Shown here piece after piece: positions 1 through 8,033 of a DNA stretch of 64,000 nt (positions within the stretch are counted from its first letter, which is position 1; every line of letters begins with the position of its first letter). The translations under genes and the position numbers were made by a program. Below the pieces are notes generated by a model that was not told the DNA's origin, searched no databases, and worked only from the letters and a program-made list of their open reading frames with translations. The DNA lies in the NCBI GenBank assembly GCA_964489265.1, contig CAZAXX010000003.1, forward strand, positions 1 through 64,000, given 5' to 3'. The DNA comes from CAYRUP01 sp964489265. Its GTDB lineage: Bacteria > Pseudomonadota > Gammaproteobacteria > DSM-16500.

Positions 1-55
1 TGAAGGATCGCCATGTTATAACATGCTGATCCTTGACTTCGTTCAGGATGACAAA
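1..55. repeat. Dispersed palindromic element, family A (partial/variant copy)
   Basis: The stretch ends with ACTTCGTTCAGGATGACAAA, the same end sequence found in the element at 17841-17918 and, with one base changed, on the opposite strand of the one at 28947-29024. The inner arms GAAGGATC and GATCCTT pair. It lies just upstream of the kdp genes, and the left part may continue outside the window. Confidence 0.6.
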
Positions 56-101
56 GCCTTAGTGCATAGTGTACTGTAAAGTTTTGCCAGGGAGACACAA
101 T

Positions 102-197
102 ATGGCAGACTTGCTATTAATAGGACTCGCGCTCTTATTTTTTGTAATATGTTATATCCTCATGCGATTTTTTGATTCTTTATCACGGAGTGAATAA
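102..197 (+). CDS. Small single-pass membrane peptide upstream of kdpF (31 aa)
   Basis: A 31-residue reading frame starts with ATG after a good ribosome site (AGGGAGACACAAT). It encodes a short N-terminus, one hydrophobic helix of about 18 residues (LLLIGLALLFFVICYILM) and a charged tail ending RSE. Its TAA stop directly abuts the ATG of kdpF with no spacer, which suggests translational coupling. Small hydrophobic peptides with a similar pattern (helix, then a charged tail with a conserved Asp) occur upstream of kdpF in some other bacteria, but I cannot name a family with certainty. A role as an accessory subunit of the Kdp complex is inference from position only. Confidence 0.6.
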   Translation: MADLLLIGLALLFFVICYILMRFFDSLSRSE

Positions 198-284
198 ATG
201 AGTCTTTATCTAGTTTGTGGCATCATCACTTTCTGTTTGTTTATCTATTTATTAATTGTTTTATTCAAGCCGGAATTATTTTAA
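198..284 (+). CDS. kdpF: KdpF, small stabilising subunit of the Kdp K+ pump
   Basis: This 28-residue peptide is almost entirely one transmembrane helix and ends KPELF, like the ends of known KdpF peptides (about 29 residues). It sits immediately before kdpA, the standard KdpF place. KdpF is known to stabilise the KdpABC complex in the inner membrane by binding KdpA. The start codon directly follows the stop of the preceding small ORF, and kdpA begins 11 bases downstream. The gene is often missed because of its size. Identification rests on length, hydrophobicity, C-terminal motif and position. Confidence 0.8.
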   Translation: MSLYLVCGIITFCLFIYLLIVLFKPELF

Positions 285-295
285 AGGGTTAACTG

Positions 296-2020
296 ATGAC
301 TCAAAATGGAATTTTGCAAATCGGCATTTATCTTTTCACACTCCTTCTTCTTGTTAAACCACTCGGTTGGTATATGGCTAGAGTGTATGAAGGAAAATCG
401 GTTGGGTTGAATAAAATATCAAGGCCTGTCGAACGGTTTATCTATCGCATAGCGGGTGTTCAGCCCAACAAAGAAATGAATTGGAAAGTTTATTTGGTTG
501 CTATGCTGGTATTTAATTTTTTTGGATTGTTAGTTGTTTATCTGATTCAGCGCTTACAATTTTATTTACCACTGAATCCACAAACATTGTCCGCTGTCTC
601 CCCTCACCTTTCTTTTAATACTGCAGTGAGTTTTGCTACCAACACAAATTGGCAATCTTATGGCGGTGAAACAACCATGAGTTATTTCACGCAAATGCTT
701 GCGCTCACCGTCCAAAACTTTTTGTCAGCAGCAACTGGAATGGCATTACTCGTTGCGTTAATTCGTGGAATCCGTGCGCGCGAAGATTCAAATTTAGGTA
801 ATTTTTGGGTAGATATGGTGCGCGGCACGCTTTATATTTTATTACCGCTCGCACTGTTATTTTCAGTCGTATTCGTGTCGCAAGGTGTTATTCAAAATTT
901 GTCACCAAACAAAAAAATTACGTTGCTACAATCGATGGATCAACAACAAAAAGAACAAGTCATTCCAATGGGCCCTGTTGCATCACAAGTTGCAATCAAA
1001 CAATTAGGCACCAATGGCGGTGGTTTTTTTAATGTGAATTCCAGCCATCCATTTGAAAATCCAACTCCCCTCACCAATTTTCTAGAAATGTTAGCGATCT
1101 TATTAATTCCTGCTGCACTCTGTTACACATTTGGTGTGATGGTAAATGATAGGCGACAAGGTTGGGCGATTTTAGCAGCGATGTATATTCTGTTTGTTCC
1201 TTTTATCTTTCTTGCGGTTTTTGCAGAACAACAAGGCAATCCAGCTTTACACACTTTAAATGTAGACCAAACTCTCGGAAATATGGAAGGCAAAGAAACG
1301 CGTTTCGGCGTTCTTAATTCAGCTCTGTGGGCAACTGTCACTACCGCAGCATCGAATGGTTCAGTCAATTCCATGCTGGATTCATATACGCCGTTAGGTG
1401 GTTTTGTGCCTTTATGGATGATGCATTTAGGCGAAGTCGTTTTTGGCGGCGTAGGCTCAGGGCTTTATGGCATGTTACTGTTTGTCATCATCACCGTTTT
1501 TGTTGCGGGATTAATGGTGGGACGTACGCCGGAATATTTAGGCAAAAAAATTGAACCTTTCGAAATGAAAATGGCTTCACTCGGCGTTTTAATTATGCCA
1601 TTGACCGTGTTAATTTTGACTGGAATTGGCGTTGTCACAACAGCTGGAGTGAGTTCACTTGGAAATCCTGGTACACATGGATTCTCCGAAATATTTTACG
1701 CATTCACATCGATGGCAAATAATAATGGCAGTGCGTTTGCAGGACTCAATGCAAATACGCCTTTTTATAATGTTTTAGGCGGCATCGCTATGTTATTGGG
1801 TCGTTACTGGATTGCCATCCCAGCACTTGCGATTGCCGGATCACTTGCCAGAAAAAAAATTGTGCCGAGTAGTGAGGGCACGCTTATGACGCACACACCG
1901 CTTTTTATTATTATCTTAGTTAGCATCACGATCCTTTTAGGCGCTCTTTCGTTTTTACCTGCATTGGCATTAGGACCGATCGTCGAACAACTTACGCTTT
2001 GGGGACAATATGGCTACTAA
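296..2020 (+). CDS. kdpA: KdpA, potassium-translocating subunit of the KdpFABC ATPase
   Basis: This 574-residue polytopic inner-membrane protein (E. coli KdpA is 557) binds and carries K+ in the high-affinity KdpFABC pump. The pore-loop signatures of the KdpA/SKT superfamily are visible in order: TNTNWQSYGGE near residue 116, TNGGGFFN near 240, AASNGSVNSM near 350 and MANNNGSAFAG near 470. About ten hydrophobic helices surround them. The ATG start is preceded by a modest ribosome site (AAAGGGTT). Its 3' end overlaps kdpB by 11 bases, as expected for coupled translation of complex partners. No truncation or missing signature was seen. Confidence 0.97.
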   Translation: MTQNGILQIGIYLFTLLLLVKPLGWYMARVYEGKSVGLNKISRPVERFIYRIAGVQPNKEMNWKVYLVAMLVFNFFGLLVVYLIQRLQFYLPLNPQTLSAVSPHLSFNTAVSFATNTNWQSYGGETTMSYFTQMLALTVQNFLSAATGMALLVALIRGIRAREDSNLGNFWVDMVRGTLYILLPLALLFSVVFVSQGVIQNLSPNKKITLLQSMDQQQKEQVIPMGPVASQVAIKQLGTNGGGFFNVNSSHPFENPTPLTNFLEMLAILLIPAALCYTFGVMVNDRRQGWAILAAMYILFVPFIFLAVFAEQQGNPALHTLNVDQTLGNMEGKETRFGVLNSALWATVTTAASNGSVNSMLDSYTPLGGFVPLWMMHLGEVVFGGVGSGLYGMLLFVIITVFVAGLMVGRTPEYLGKKIEPFEMKMASLGVLIMPLTVLILTGIGVVTTAGVSSLGNPGTHGFSEIFYAFTSMANNNGSAFAGLNANTPFYNVLGGIAMLLGRYWIAIPALAIAGSLARKKIVPSSEGTLMTHTPLFIIILVSITILLGALSFLPALALGPIVEQLTLWGQYGY

Positions 2021-4076
2021 ATCACGTTTTATTTGGGACATCGATATTATTAAAATTGCATTGCGTGATGCTTTCTTAAAATTATCACCACGTCATCAAA
2101 TTCGAAATCCGATTATGTTTACTGTTTATATCGGTTCTCTATTAACAACCATTCTTTATTTCCAAGCGTTGAGTGGTACGGGCGATGCGCCTGCTAAATT
2201 TATTTTAAATATTACAATATGGCTGTGGTTTACGCTGCTTTTTGCCAATTTTGCAGAAGCGATGGCGGAAGGCCGCGGAAAAGCGCAAGCACAATCATTA
2301 AGAAAAGCACGTCGCGAAATTTCTGCGAAGAAATTAGCAAAGCCACAACGCGATGCAAAAATCACATTACTCCAATCCGCAGATTTACGAGCAGGCGATA
2401 TTGTGCTGGTTGAAACTGGCGATTTTATTCCAAGTGATGGCGAAGTGATTGAAGGAATTGCGTCAGTCAATGAAAGTGCAATTACTGGCGAAAGCGCACC
2501 GGTCATTCGTGAAAGTGGTGGTGATCGAAGTGCTGTGACGGGTGGTACGCAAGTTATTTCCGATTGGCTCATTGTCAAAATCACTCGTAATCCGGGCGAA
2601 ACTTTTTTAGATAAAATGATTGAATTAGTTGAAGGTGCAAAAAGACAAAAAACACCGAATGAATTAGCGCTCACCATTTTACTTGCCGCATTGACAATTG
2701 TTTTTTTAATTGTGTGCGCAACCTTGTTACCTTTTTCGATGTACAGTGTCACTGCTTTAGGTACAGGTAAAGTCGTCACAATCACGGTTTTAGTCGCACT
2801 CTTTGTTTGCCTCGCACCCACCACGATTGGTGGTTTGCTGTCAGCAATTGGTATTGCAGGCATGGATCGTATGATTCGAGCCAATGTCATTGCATTATCG
2901 GGTCGTGCTGTCGAAGCAGCGGGTGATATCGATGTATTGTTACTTGATAAAACAGGAACGATCACATTAGGTAATCGACAAGCCACAGAATTTTTTCCAG
3001 CGGAAGGTGTCAGCATGGAAAACTTAGCTGATGCTGCTCAATTAGCCTCACTTGCGGATGAAACACCAGAAGGACGCAGTATTGTTATTTTAGCAAAAGA
3101 AAAATATGGCTTACGAGGTCGCGAAATTCATGAGCTTGGCGCAACGTTTATTCCGTTTACAGCTGAAACAAGAATGAGTGGCGCGAATCTTCCCGGCAGA
3201 CAAATTCGCAAAGGTGCAAGTGATGCGATACAAGAACATATCAAACAATTAAACGGCGATTTTCCACCTTCTGCTGTCACGATTGTTAATCAGATTGCAA
3301 CAAAAGGCGGAACACCTTTAGTTGTGTCGGAAGGAAATAAAGTATTAGGTGTGATTCATTTAAAAGATATTGTGAAAGGCGGTATTCACGAACGTTTTGC
3401 AAAACTACGGCAGATGGGTATTAAGACTATCATGGTCACCGGCGATAATGCTCTCACTGCCGCAGCGATTGCGGGTGAAGCAGGCGTCGATGATTTTTTA
3501 GCAAGTGCAAAACCTGAAGATAAACTGAAACTCATTCGAAAATTGCAAGCCGAAGGCCGTTTAGTTGCAATGACAGGTGATGGTACCAATGATGCCCCTG
3601 CACTGGCACAAGCAGATGTGGCCGTTGCGATGAATACAGGAACCCAAGCTGCAAAAGAAGCAGGAAATTTAGTGGATTTAGATTCAAACCCAACTAAATT
3701 GATTGAAGTCGTTGAAATTGGCAAACAATTATTAATGACGCGTGGTTCACTGACAACATTTAGTATAGCGAATGATATCGCAAAATATTTTGCGATTTTA
3801 CCCGCCGCATTTTCAGCAACCTATCCCGTGTTAAATAAATTTAACATCATGCATCTTGCAACGCCTGAAAGTGCTATTTTATCGGCTGTCATTTTTAATG
3901 CGTTAATCATTATCTTTTTAATTCCGTTAGCATTGCGCGGTGTGAAATATTATCGTGTAACTGCGGCACGTTTATTAAGAAAAAATGTATTTGTGTACGG
4001 TCTGGGCGGTTTGCTCATACCGTTTATTGCAATTAAATTAATTGATCTAGTTTTATCAGGATTAGGTTTGACATAA
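2010..4076 (+). CDS. kdpB: KdpB, P-type ATPase catalytic subunit
   Basis: This 688-residue P-type (class IA) ATPase powers K+ uptake. The actuator-domain TGES lies at residues 159-162, the phosphorylation motif DKTGT begins at Asp313 (Asp307 in E. coli), and the hinge motif TGDGTNDAPA begins at 522. Hydrophobic segments near 35-85, 215-285 and 590-685 match the seven-helix core. The start overlaps kdpA; the stop is nine bases before kdpC. Length and motifs are normal, so the pump itself looks functional even though the sensor gene downstream is not normal. Confidence 0.97.
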   Translation: MATKSRFIWDIDIIKIALRDAFLKLSPRHQIRNPIMFTVYIGSLLTTILYFQALSGTGDAPAKFILNITIWLWFTLLFANFAEAMAEGRGKAQAQSLRKARREISAKKLAKPQRDAKITLLQSADLRAGDIVLVETGDFIPSDGEVIEGIASVNESAITGESAPVIRESGGDRSAVTGGTQVISDWLIVKITRNPGETFLDKMIELVEGAKRQKTPNELALTILLAALTIVFLIVCATLLPFSMYSVTALGTGKVVTITVLVALFVCLAPTTIGGLLSAIGIAGMDRMIRANVIALSGRAVEAAGDIDVLLLDKTGTITLGNRQATEFFPAEGVSMENLADAAQLASLADETPEGRSIVILAKEKYGLRGREIHELGATFIPFTAETRMSGANLPGRQIRKGASDAIQEHIKQLNGDFPPSAVTIVNQIATKGGTPLVVSEGNKVLGVIHLKDIVKGGIHERFAKLRQMGIKTIMVTGDNALTAAAIAGEAGVDDFLASAKPEDKLKLIRKLQAEGRLVAMTGDGTNDAPALAQADVAVAMNTGTQAAKEAGNLVDLDSNPTKLIEVVEIGKQLLMTRGSLTTFSIANDIAKYFAILPAAFSATYPVLNKFNIMHLATPESAILSAVIFNALIIIFLIPLALRGVKYYRVTAARLLRKNVFVYGLGGLLIPFIAIKLIDLVLSGLGLT

Positions 4077-4085
4077 GGATTTGCT

Positions 4086-4670
4086 ATGTTCAAAGAAATT
4101 ATTCGTCAAATAAAACCCGCGGTTATTATTTTATTTTTATTTACGCTTATCACAGGATTGCTTTATCCCATGCTGGTAACGGGTATTGCACAAGTTATTT
4201 TTCCCTGGGAAGCGAATGGAAGTTTGCTTGCAAAAAATGGCAACGTGGTTGGATCTTTATTAATTGGACAAGCTTTTTCTGATCCACATTATTTTTATAG
4301 TCGTCCGTCAGCAACGTCGCCTGTTCCTTATAATGGTGAATCGTCTTCAGGTTCAAACCTGGGACCTTCTAACCCTACTTTGCTTGCTGCAATCAAAGAA
4401 CGTGCTTCACATTTTCAAAAAACAGATTCTCCTATTCCTGTCGATTTAGTGACGGCATCAGGTAGTGGACTCGATCCAGATATCAGTCCAGCCGCAGCAT
4501 TTTATCAGGTTGCACGAATCGCTAAATTGAGAAAGCTTCCAGAAAGTGAAATAAACCAATTAGTCGAGCGTTTTACACAAAAACGGCAATTTGCTTTGTT
4601 GGGCGAACCAAGAATAAATGTGTTAGAACTCAATTTGGCTTTGGATGAATTGAGGAAAACCCATGCCTGA
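4086..4670 (+). CDS. kdpC: KdpC, accessory subunit of the KdpFABC ATPase
   Basis: This 194-residue protein has one N-terminal membrane helix (about 11-32) and a periplasmic domain, the normal KdpC layout. Family signatures present are the segment FSDPHYFYSRPSA, followed by SGSNLGPSNP and SGLDPDISPAAA. KdpC assembles with KdpA/KdpB and is needed for pump function. The ribosome site is AAGGATT before ATG. The 3' end overlaps kdpD by eight bases, so kdpD is probably translated from the same message. Confidence 0.96.
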   Translation: MFKEIIRQIKPAVIILFLFTLITGLLYPMLVTGIAQVIFPWEANGSLLAKNGNVVGSLLIGQAFSDPHYFYSRPSATSPVPYNGESSSGSNLGPSNPTLLAAIKERASHFQKTDSPIPVDLVTASGSGLDPDISPAAAFYQVARIAKLRKLPESEINQLVERFTQKRQFALLGEPRINVLELNLALDELRKTHA

Positions 4671-6597
4671 ACAACGCCCGAATCCAGAAGAATTACTCCA
4701 ACGTGTTCAAGCCGAAGAACAAAAAAGCACGCGTGGTAAATTAAAAATTTATCTGGGAGCAGCGCCGGGTGTCGGTAAAACCCATGAAATGCTGCATGAT
4801 GCATTGGAAGAACGTGAGAAAGGATTGGATGTGGTGATTGGGATTGTCGAATCTCATGGGCGAACAGAAATTAATAAAATGACAACCCACTTTGAAAGTT
4901 TACCAAGAGAGAAAATTCTTTATCATGGTAAGGAATTACTGGAATTTGATATAGATGGTGCCTTGAAACGAAATCCAGGATTAATTTTGCTAGATGAAAT
5001 GGCGCATTCAAATGCGCCTGGCACGCGGCACAAAAAACGCTGGCAAGATATTAAGGAGTTACTGGATCGTGGTGTGGATGTTTATACCACGTTAAATGTG
5101 CAGCATGTTGAAAGTCTCAATGATGATGTTTCACAAATTATCCATGCGCCAATTAATGAAACCGTGCCTGATTCGATGTTGGAACTCGCTGATACCATCG
5201 AATTAGTGGATATTCCTCCGAAAGAATTATTAAAACGACTGAATGAGGGTAAAGTCTACATTCCAGAGCAAGCCAAGTTAGCGTCAGAATATTTTTTTAA
5301 AGAAGGCAATTTGACAGCATTACGCGAACTGGCTTTACGCACCACAGCGGAACAAGTTGGTACGCAAGTACTGTTATATCGTCAGGGCAAAGGCATTAAA
5401 CACATTTGGCCGACCAAAGAAAAAATATTAGTGTGTGTTGGCGCGGGTCATGACTCAAGGAAATTAATTCGTGCTGCTCGTCGTCTAGCAACCAGTTTAC
5501 AGATCGCTTGGATTGCAGTCGTGGTTGAAACACCCAAAATGCGCTGGTCCGAAGCGAAGCACAACAGTGCCATGCAGAATTTACGTTTTGCCGAGCAGTT
5601 AGGTGCAACAACGCGCATCTTGACTGGGCTTGATATGATTAAAGAAATTATGCGGTTCGCTCGCGAACAAAACGTGACGCAAATTATGGTATGGAAAAAT
5701 ATCCGGCCACGGATTCGCAATTTATTTTTTCGAAATTTAGCGGATGAAATTGTACGGCATAGTGGTGAAATTGATATCTATATCATGACGGGTAATTCCA
5801 AAGTTATTTCACCCGAGAGTAAACCTTTTTCAATTCCATCAACATCCTGGCTCAACTATTTTATTGCGATTCTGATCGTGACGTTAGTGACGGGTCTTAA
5901 TTTTTTTCTTGACTCATTTTTAAGTACCAGCAATTTAATTATGGTTTATCTGTTAGGCGTGACTATCGTTGCGTTGTTAGGCGAAGTCGGACCTGCCATG
6001 CTTGCATCCATTTTAAGCGTCCTCGCCTGTGATTTTTTCTTTATTGAGCCTTTGTATAGTTTTGCTGTCTCCGATATCGAATATTTTTTTACATTAATTG
6101 TGATGTTATTAGTGTCATTTATCATCAGTCATTTAACCTTGCGCATGCAAAGACAGGCGGAGTCTGCTCGTTTTGCAGAACAACAAACTGCCGCGCTGCA
6201 TACCTTAAGCAGACAATTAGCGAGCACCCGCGGCATGGACAAGCTGCTTGAGATAGGAACACATTATATCGGTGATATTTTGAATAGTCAGGTCAGTGCA
6301 CTGTTACCAAATAAGGACCGTCTGGTTCTGCATCCGAAAAATAGAGAGTTAAATGATAAAGAACAAGGCATTGCAAAATGGGTTTATGAAATGGGAAAAA
6401 GTGCCGGATTCGGTACCGATACACTTTCATTTTCTGACGCGTTATATATGCCATTAATTGCTTCACAACAAACGATTGGCGTACTGCGAATTGTGCCGAA
6501 AACCAAACGGTTGTTTACGCCTGACCAAATGTATCTTCTGGAAGCGTGTTCCAATCAAATTGCGCTGGCTCTGGAAGTCGATAAAATCCACACATAG
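4663..6597 (+). CDS. kdpD: KdpD-type sensor lacking the histidine-kinase domain
   Basis: The 644 residues follow KdpD in order: N-terminal KdpD nucleotide-binding domain with Walker A GAAPGVGKT at 32-40 and a Walker B-like LILLDEMAHSN near 106; a universal-stress-like domain starting near 245; four membrane helices (about 400-495, DUF4118 type); and a GAF-like domain (about 510-640). E. coli KdpD is 894 residues because HisKA and HATPase_c domains follow. Here the protein stops at the end of the GAF region (IALALEVDKIHT) and no H-box or ATP-binding N/G boxes exist downstream. No kdpE follows. I infer a naturally shortened K+/turgor-sensing protein that cannot autophosphorylate. It may act through a partner encoded elsewhere, or be a remnant. 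Confidence 0.9.
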   Translation: MPEQRPNPEELLQRVQAEEQKSTRGKLKIYLGAAPGVGKTHEMLHDALEEREKGLDVVIGIVESHGRTEINKMTTHFESLPREKILYHGKELLEFDIDGALKRNPGLILLDEMAHSNAPGTRHKKRWQDIKELLDRGVDVYTTLNVQHVESLNDDVSQIIHAPINETVPDSMLELADTIELVDIPPKELLKRLNEGKVYIPEQAKLASEYFFKEGNLTALRELALRTTAEQVGTQVLLYRQGKGIKHIWPTKEKILVCVGAGHDSRKLIRAARRLATSLQIAWIAVVVETPKMRWSEAKHNSAMQNLRFAEQLGATTRILTGLDMIKEIMRFAREQNVTQIMVWKNIRPRIRNLFFRNLADEIVRHSGEIDIYIMTGNSKVISPESKPFSIPSTSWLNYFIAILIVTLVTGLNFFLDSFLSTSNLIMVYLLGVTIVALLGEVGPAMLASILSVLACDFFFIEPLYSFAVSDIEYFFTLIVMLLVSFIISHLTLRMQRQAESARFAEQQTAALHTLSRQLASTRGMDKLLEIGTHYIGDILNSQVSALLPNKDRLVLHPKNRELNDKEQGIAKWVYEMGKSAGFGTDTLSFSDALYMPLIASQQTIGVLRIVPKTKRLFTPDQMYLLEACSNQIALALEVDKIHT

Positions 6598-6827
6598 CCG
6601 TCAAGTCTTTTTTTCGCAAATTTTTTATGCAAAATTAATTAAATTTTAAAAATTGTTTGACTAGTGAAATTTTTTATTTGCAAAAAAAAAGCCTTTTTTA
6701 TACCAATGGGTAACCACAATCAATCGTCAAGCACAAAATCGAGTAAATTTTCAACGTCCCCTAGCAATCGCATGCTAGTTTAATTTCGCAAGTTATCAAT
6801 TTATTTAAACTAATTAATGAGGTTAGC

Positions 6828-7973
6828 ATGTTTGGACTAATACAATTACCATGGTGGGGTTATATCGTTGTTACTTTAGTTTTGACACAGATTACTCTGT
6901 TGGGCGTCACGATTTTTTTGCATCGGCATCAGGCGCATCGATCAGTTGATTTGCATCCGATAGTGAGTCATTTTTTTCGTTTCTGGTTATGGATGACGAC
7001 AGGACAAGTTACCAAAGAATGGGCGGCTATTCATAGAAAGCATCATGCGAAAGTTGAAACAGTCGACGATCCGCATAGCCCTCAGATACATGGTTTAAAA
7101 AAAGTATTGCTGGAAGGAGCTGAGTTATATCGTAAAGAAAAATGTAATCAGGAAACCCTAGACCGTTATGGGCATGGTACTCCGGATGATTGGCTAGAAC
7201 GGAATGTTTATAGCAAACATAGTGCGGCAGGCAACATTGCATTATTTATTATTAATTTCATTCTGTTTGGTTTTGTCGGTATTGCTATGTGGGCAGCGCA
7301 AATGGCATGGATTCCCTTTTTTGCTGGTGGTGTTATTAATGGCGTTGGCCATGCTATTGGTTATCGTAATTTTGAACCGAAAGATGCATCGCGAAATATT
7401 ATTCCATTTGGGATTTTTATTGCGGGTGAAGAATTGCATAACAATCACCATACCTATGGCACATCTGCAAAATTTTCAGTGAAATGGTGGGAAATTGATT
7501 TGGGTTGGTATGTTATCCGATTGTTACAATTGTTTGGCTTGGCAAAACCTAAATATGTGCCGCCGCGTGCAACATTCAATTTAAAAAAATCAACGGTGGA
7601 TCTTGATACATTAAAAGCTGTTATCGCAAATCGTTTTCAGGTCATGGCAAATTATTGCAATAAAGTGATCAAGCCGGTATTTAAAGAAGAACGTAAAAAA
7701 TCGGGCTCTGCTCTTTCAACCAAAGTACGCAAGTTATTAATTCGTGACACAACATTACAAACCAGCTTAACACCTGTGTTGGAACAGCATCAGAAATTAA
7801 AAATGGTTCATCATTTTCACTTGCAGTTACAAGCGATTTGGGCAAAAAGTACGGCGGCTCAGCATACGCTGCTTGAGACATTACAAGTGTGGTGTAAACA
7901 AGCGGAGGAAAGTGGAATTGATGCGTTGCGACAGTTTGTTATGCATTTAAAAACGTACGTGCCATCAAATTAA
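6828..7973 (+). CDS. Membrane fatty-acid (acyl-CoA/acyl-lipid delta-9 type) desaturase
   Basis: This 381-residue di-iron membrane desaturase shows the three histidine boxes: HRHQAH at 32-37, HRKHH at 69-73 and HNNHH at 204-208, with hydrophobic helices at about 8-30, 135-175 and 190-200. Family members introduce a cis double bond into saturated acyl chains and adjust membrane fluidity. The last about 150 residues form a charged, helical tail beyond the usual core and may be a regulatory or partner-binding extension. It is transcribed alone, about 230 AT-rich bases downstream of kdpD, and converges on the giant adhesin gene. Exact substrate and regioselectivity cannot be read from the sequence. 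Confidence 0.9.
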   Translation: MFGLIQLPWWGYIVVTLVLTQITLLGVTIFLHRHQAHRSVDLHPIVSHFFRFWLWMTTGQVTKEWAAIHRKHHAKVETVDDPHSPQIHGLKKVLLEGAELYRKEKCNQETLDRYGHGTPDDWLERNVYSKHSAAGNIALFIINFILFGFVGIAMWAAQMAWIPFFAGGVINGVGHAIGYRNFEPKDASRNIIPFGIFIAGEELHNNHHTYGTSAKFSVKWWEIDLGWYVIRLLQLFGLAKPKYVPPRATFNLKKSTVDLDTLKAVIANRFQVMANYCNKVIKPVFKEERKKSGSALSTKVRKLLIRDTTLQTSLTPVLEQHQKLKMVHHFHLQLQAIWAKSTAAQHTLLETLQVWCKQAEESGIDALRQFVMHLKTYVPSN

Positions 7974-7995
7974 TTACAACATTGTCGTTAAAAAA

Positions 7996-8023
7996 TGTCA
8001 TTCCCGCGAAGGCGGGAATGACA
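7996..8023. repeat. Short palindromic element, family B (possible bidirectional terminator)
   Basis: TGTCATTCCCGC and GCGGGAATGACA form a near-perfect 12-bp stem with a short loop. The same arms occur in the larger structure at 26260-26330. It lies between the convergent desaturase and adhesin genes, a place where a shared transcription stop would fit, although no T-tract follows on either strand. Confidence 0.7.
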
Positions 8024-8033
8024 GTAGGGAGTA

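Noticed and set aside
2156..3016. 286-residue open frame antisense to kdpB
   Set aside because: kdpB shows intact P-type ATPase motifs through the whole stretch; the antisense frame has no signal, motif or ribosome site.
6680..6702. A-run and T-run around GC as an intrinsic terminator after kdpD
   Set aside because: The A and T runs flank only a two-base core and do not form a GC stem; it is not convincing as a terminator.
6598..6827. Remains of the missing KdpD kinase domain downstream of the stop
   Set aside because: The AT-rich gap shows no H-box, N-box or G-box in any frame, and no frameshift would restore a kinase.
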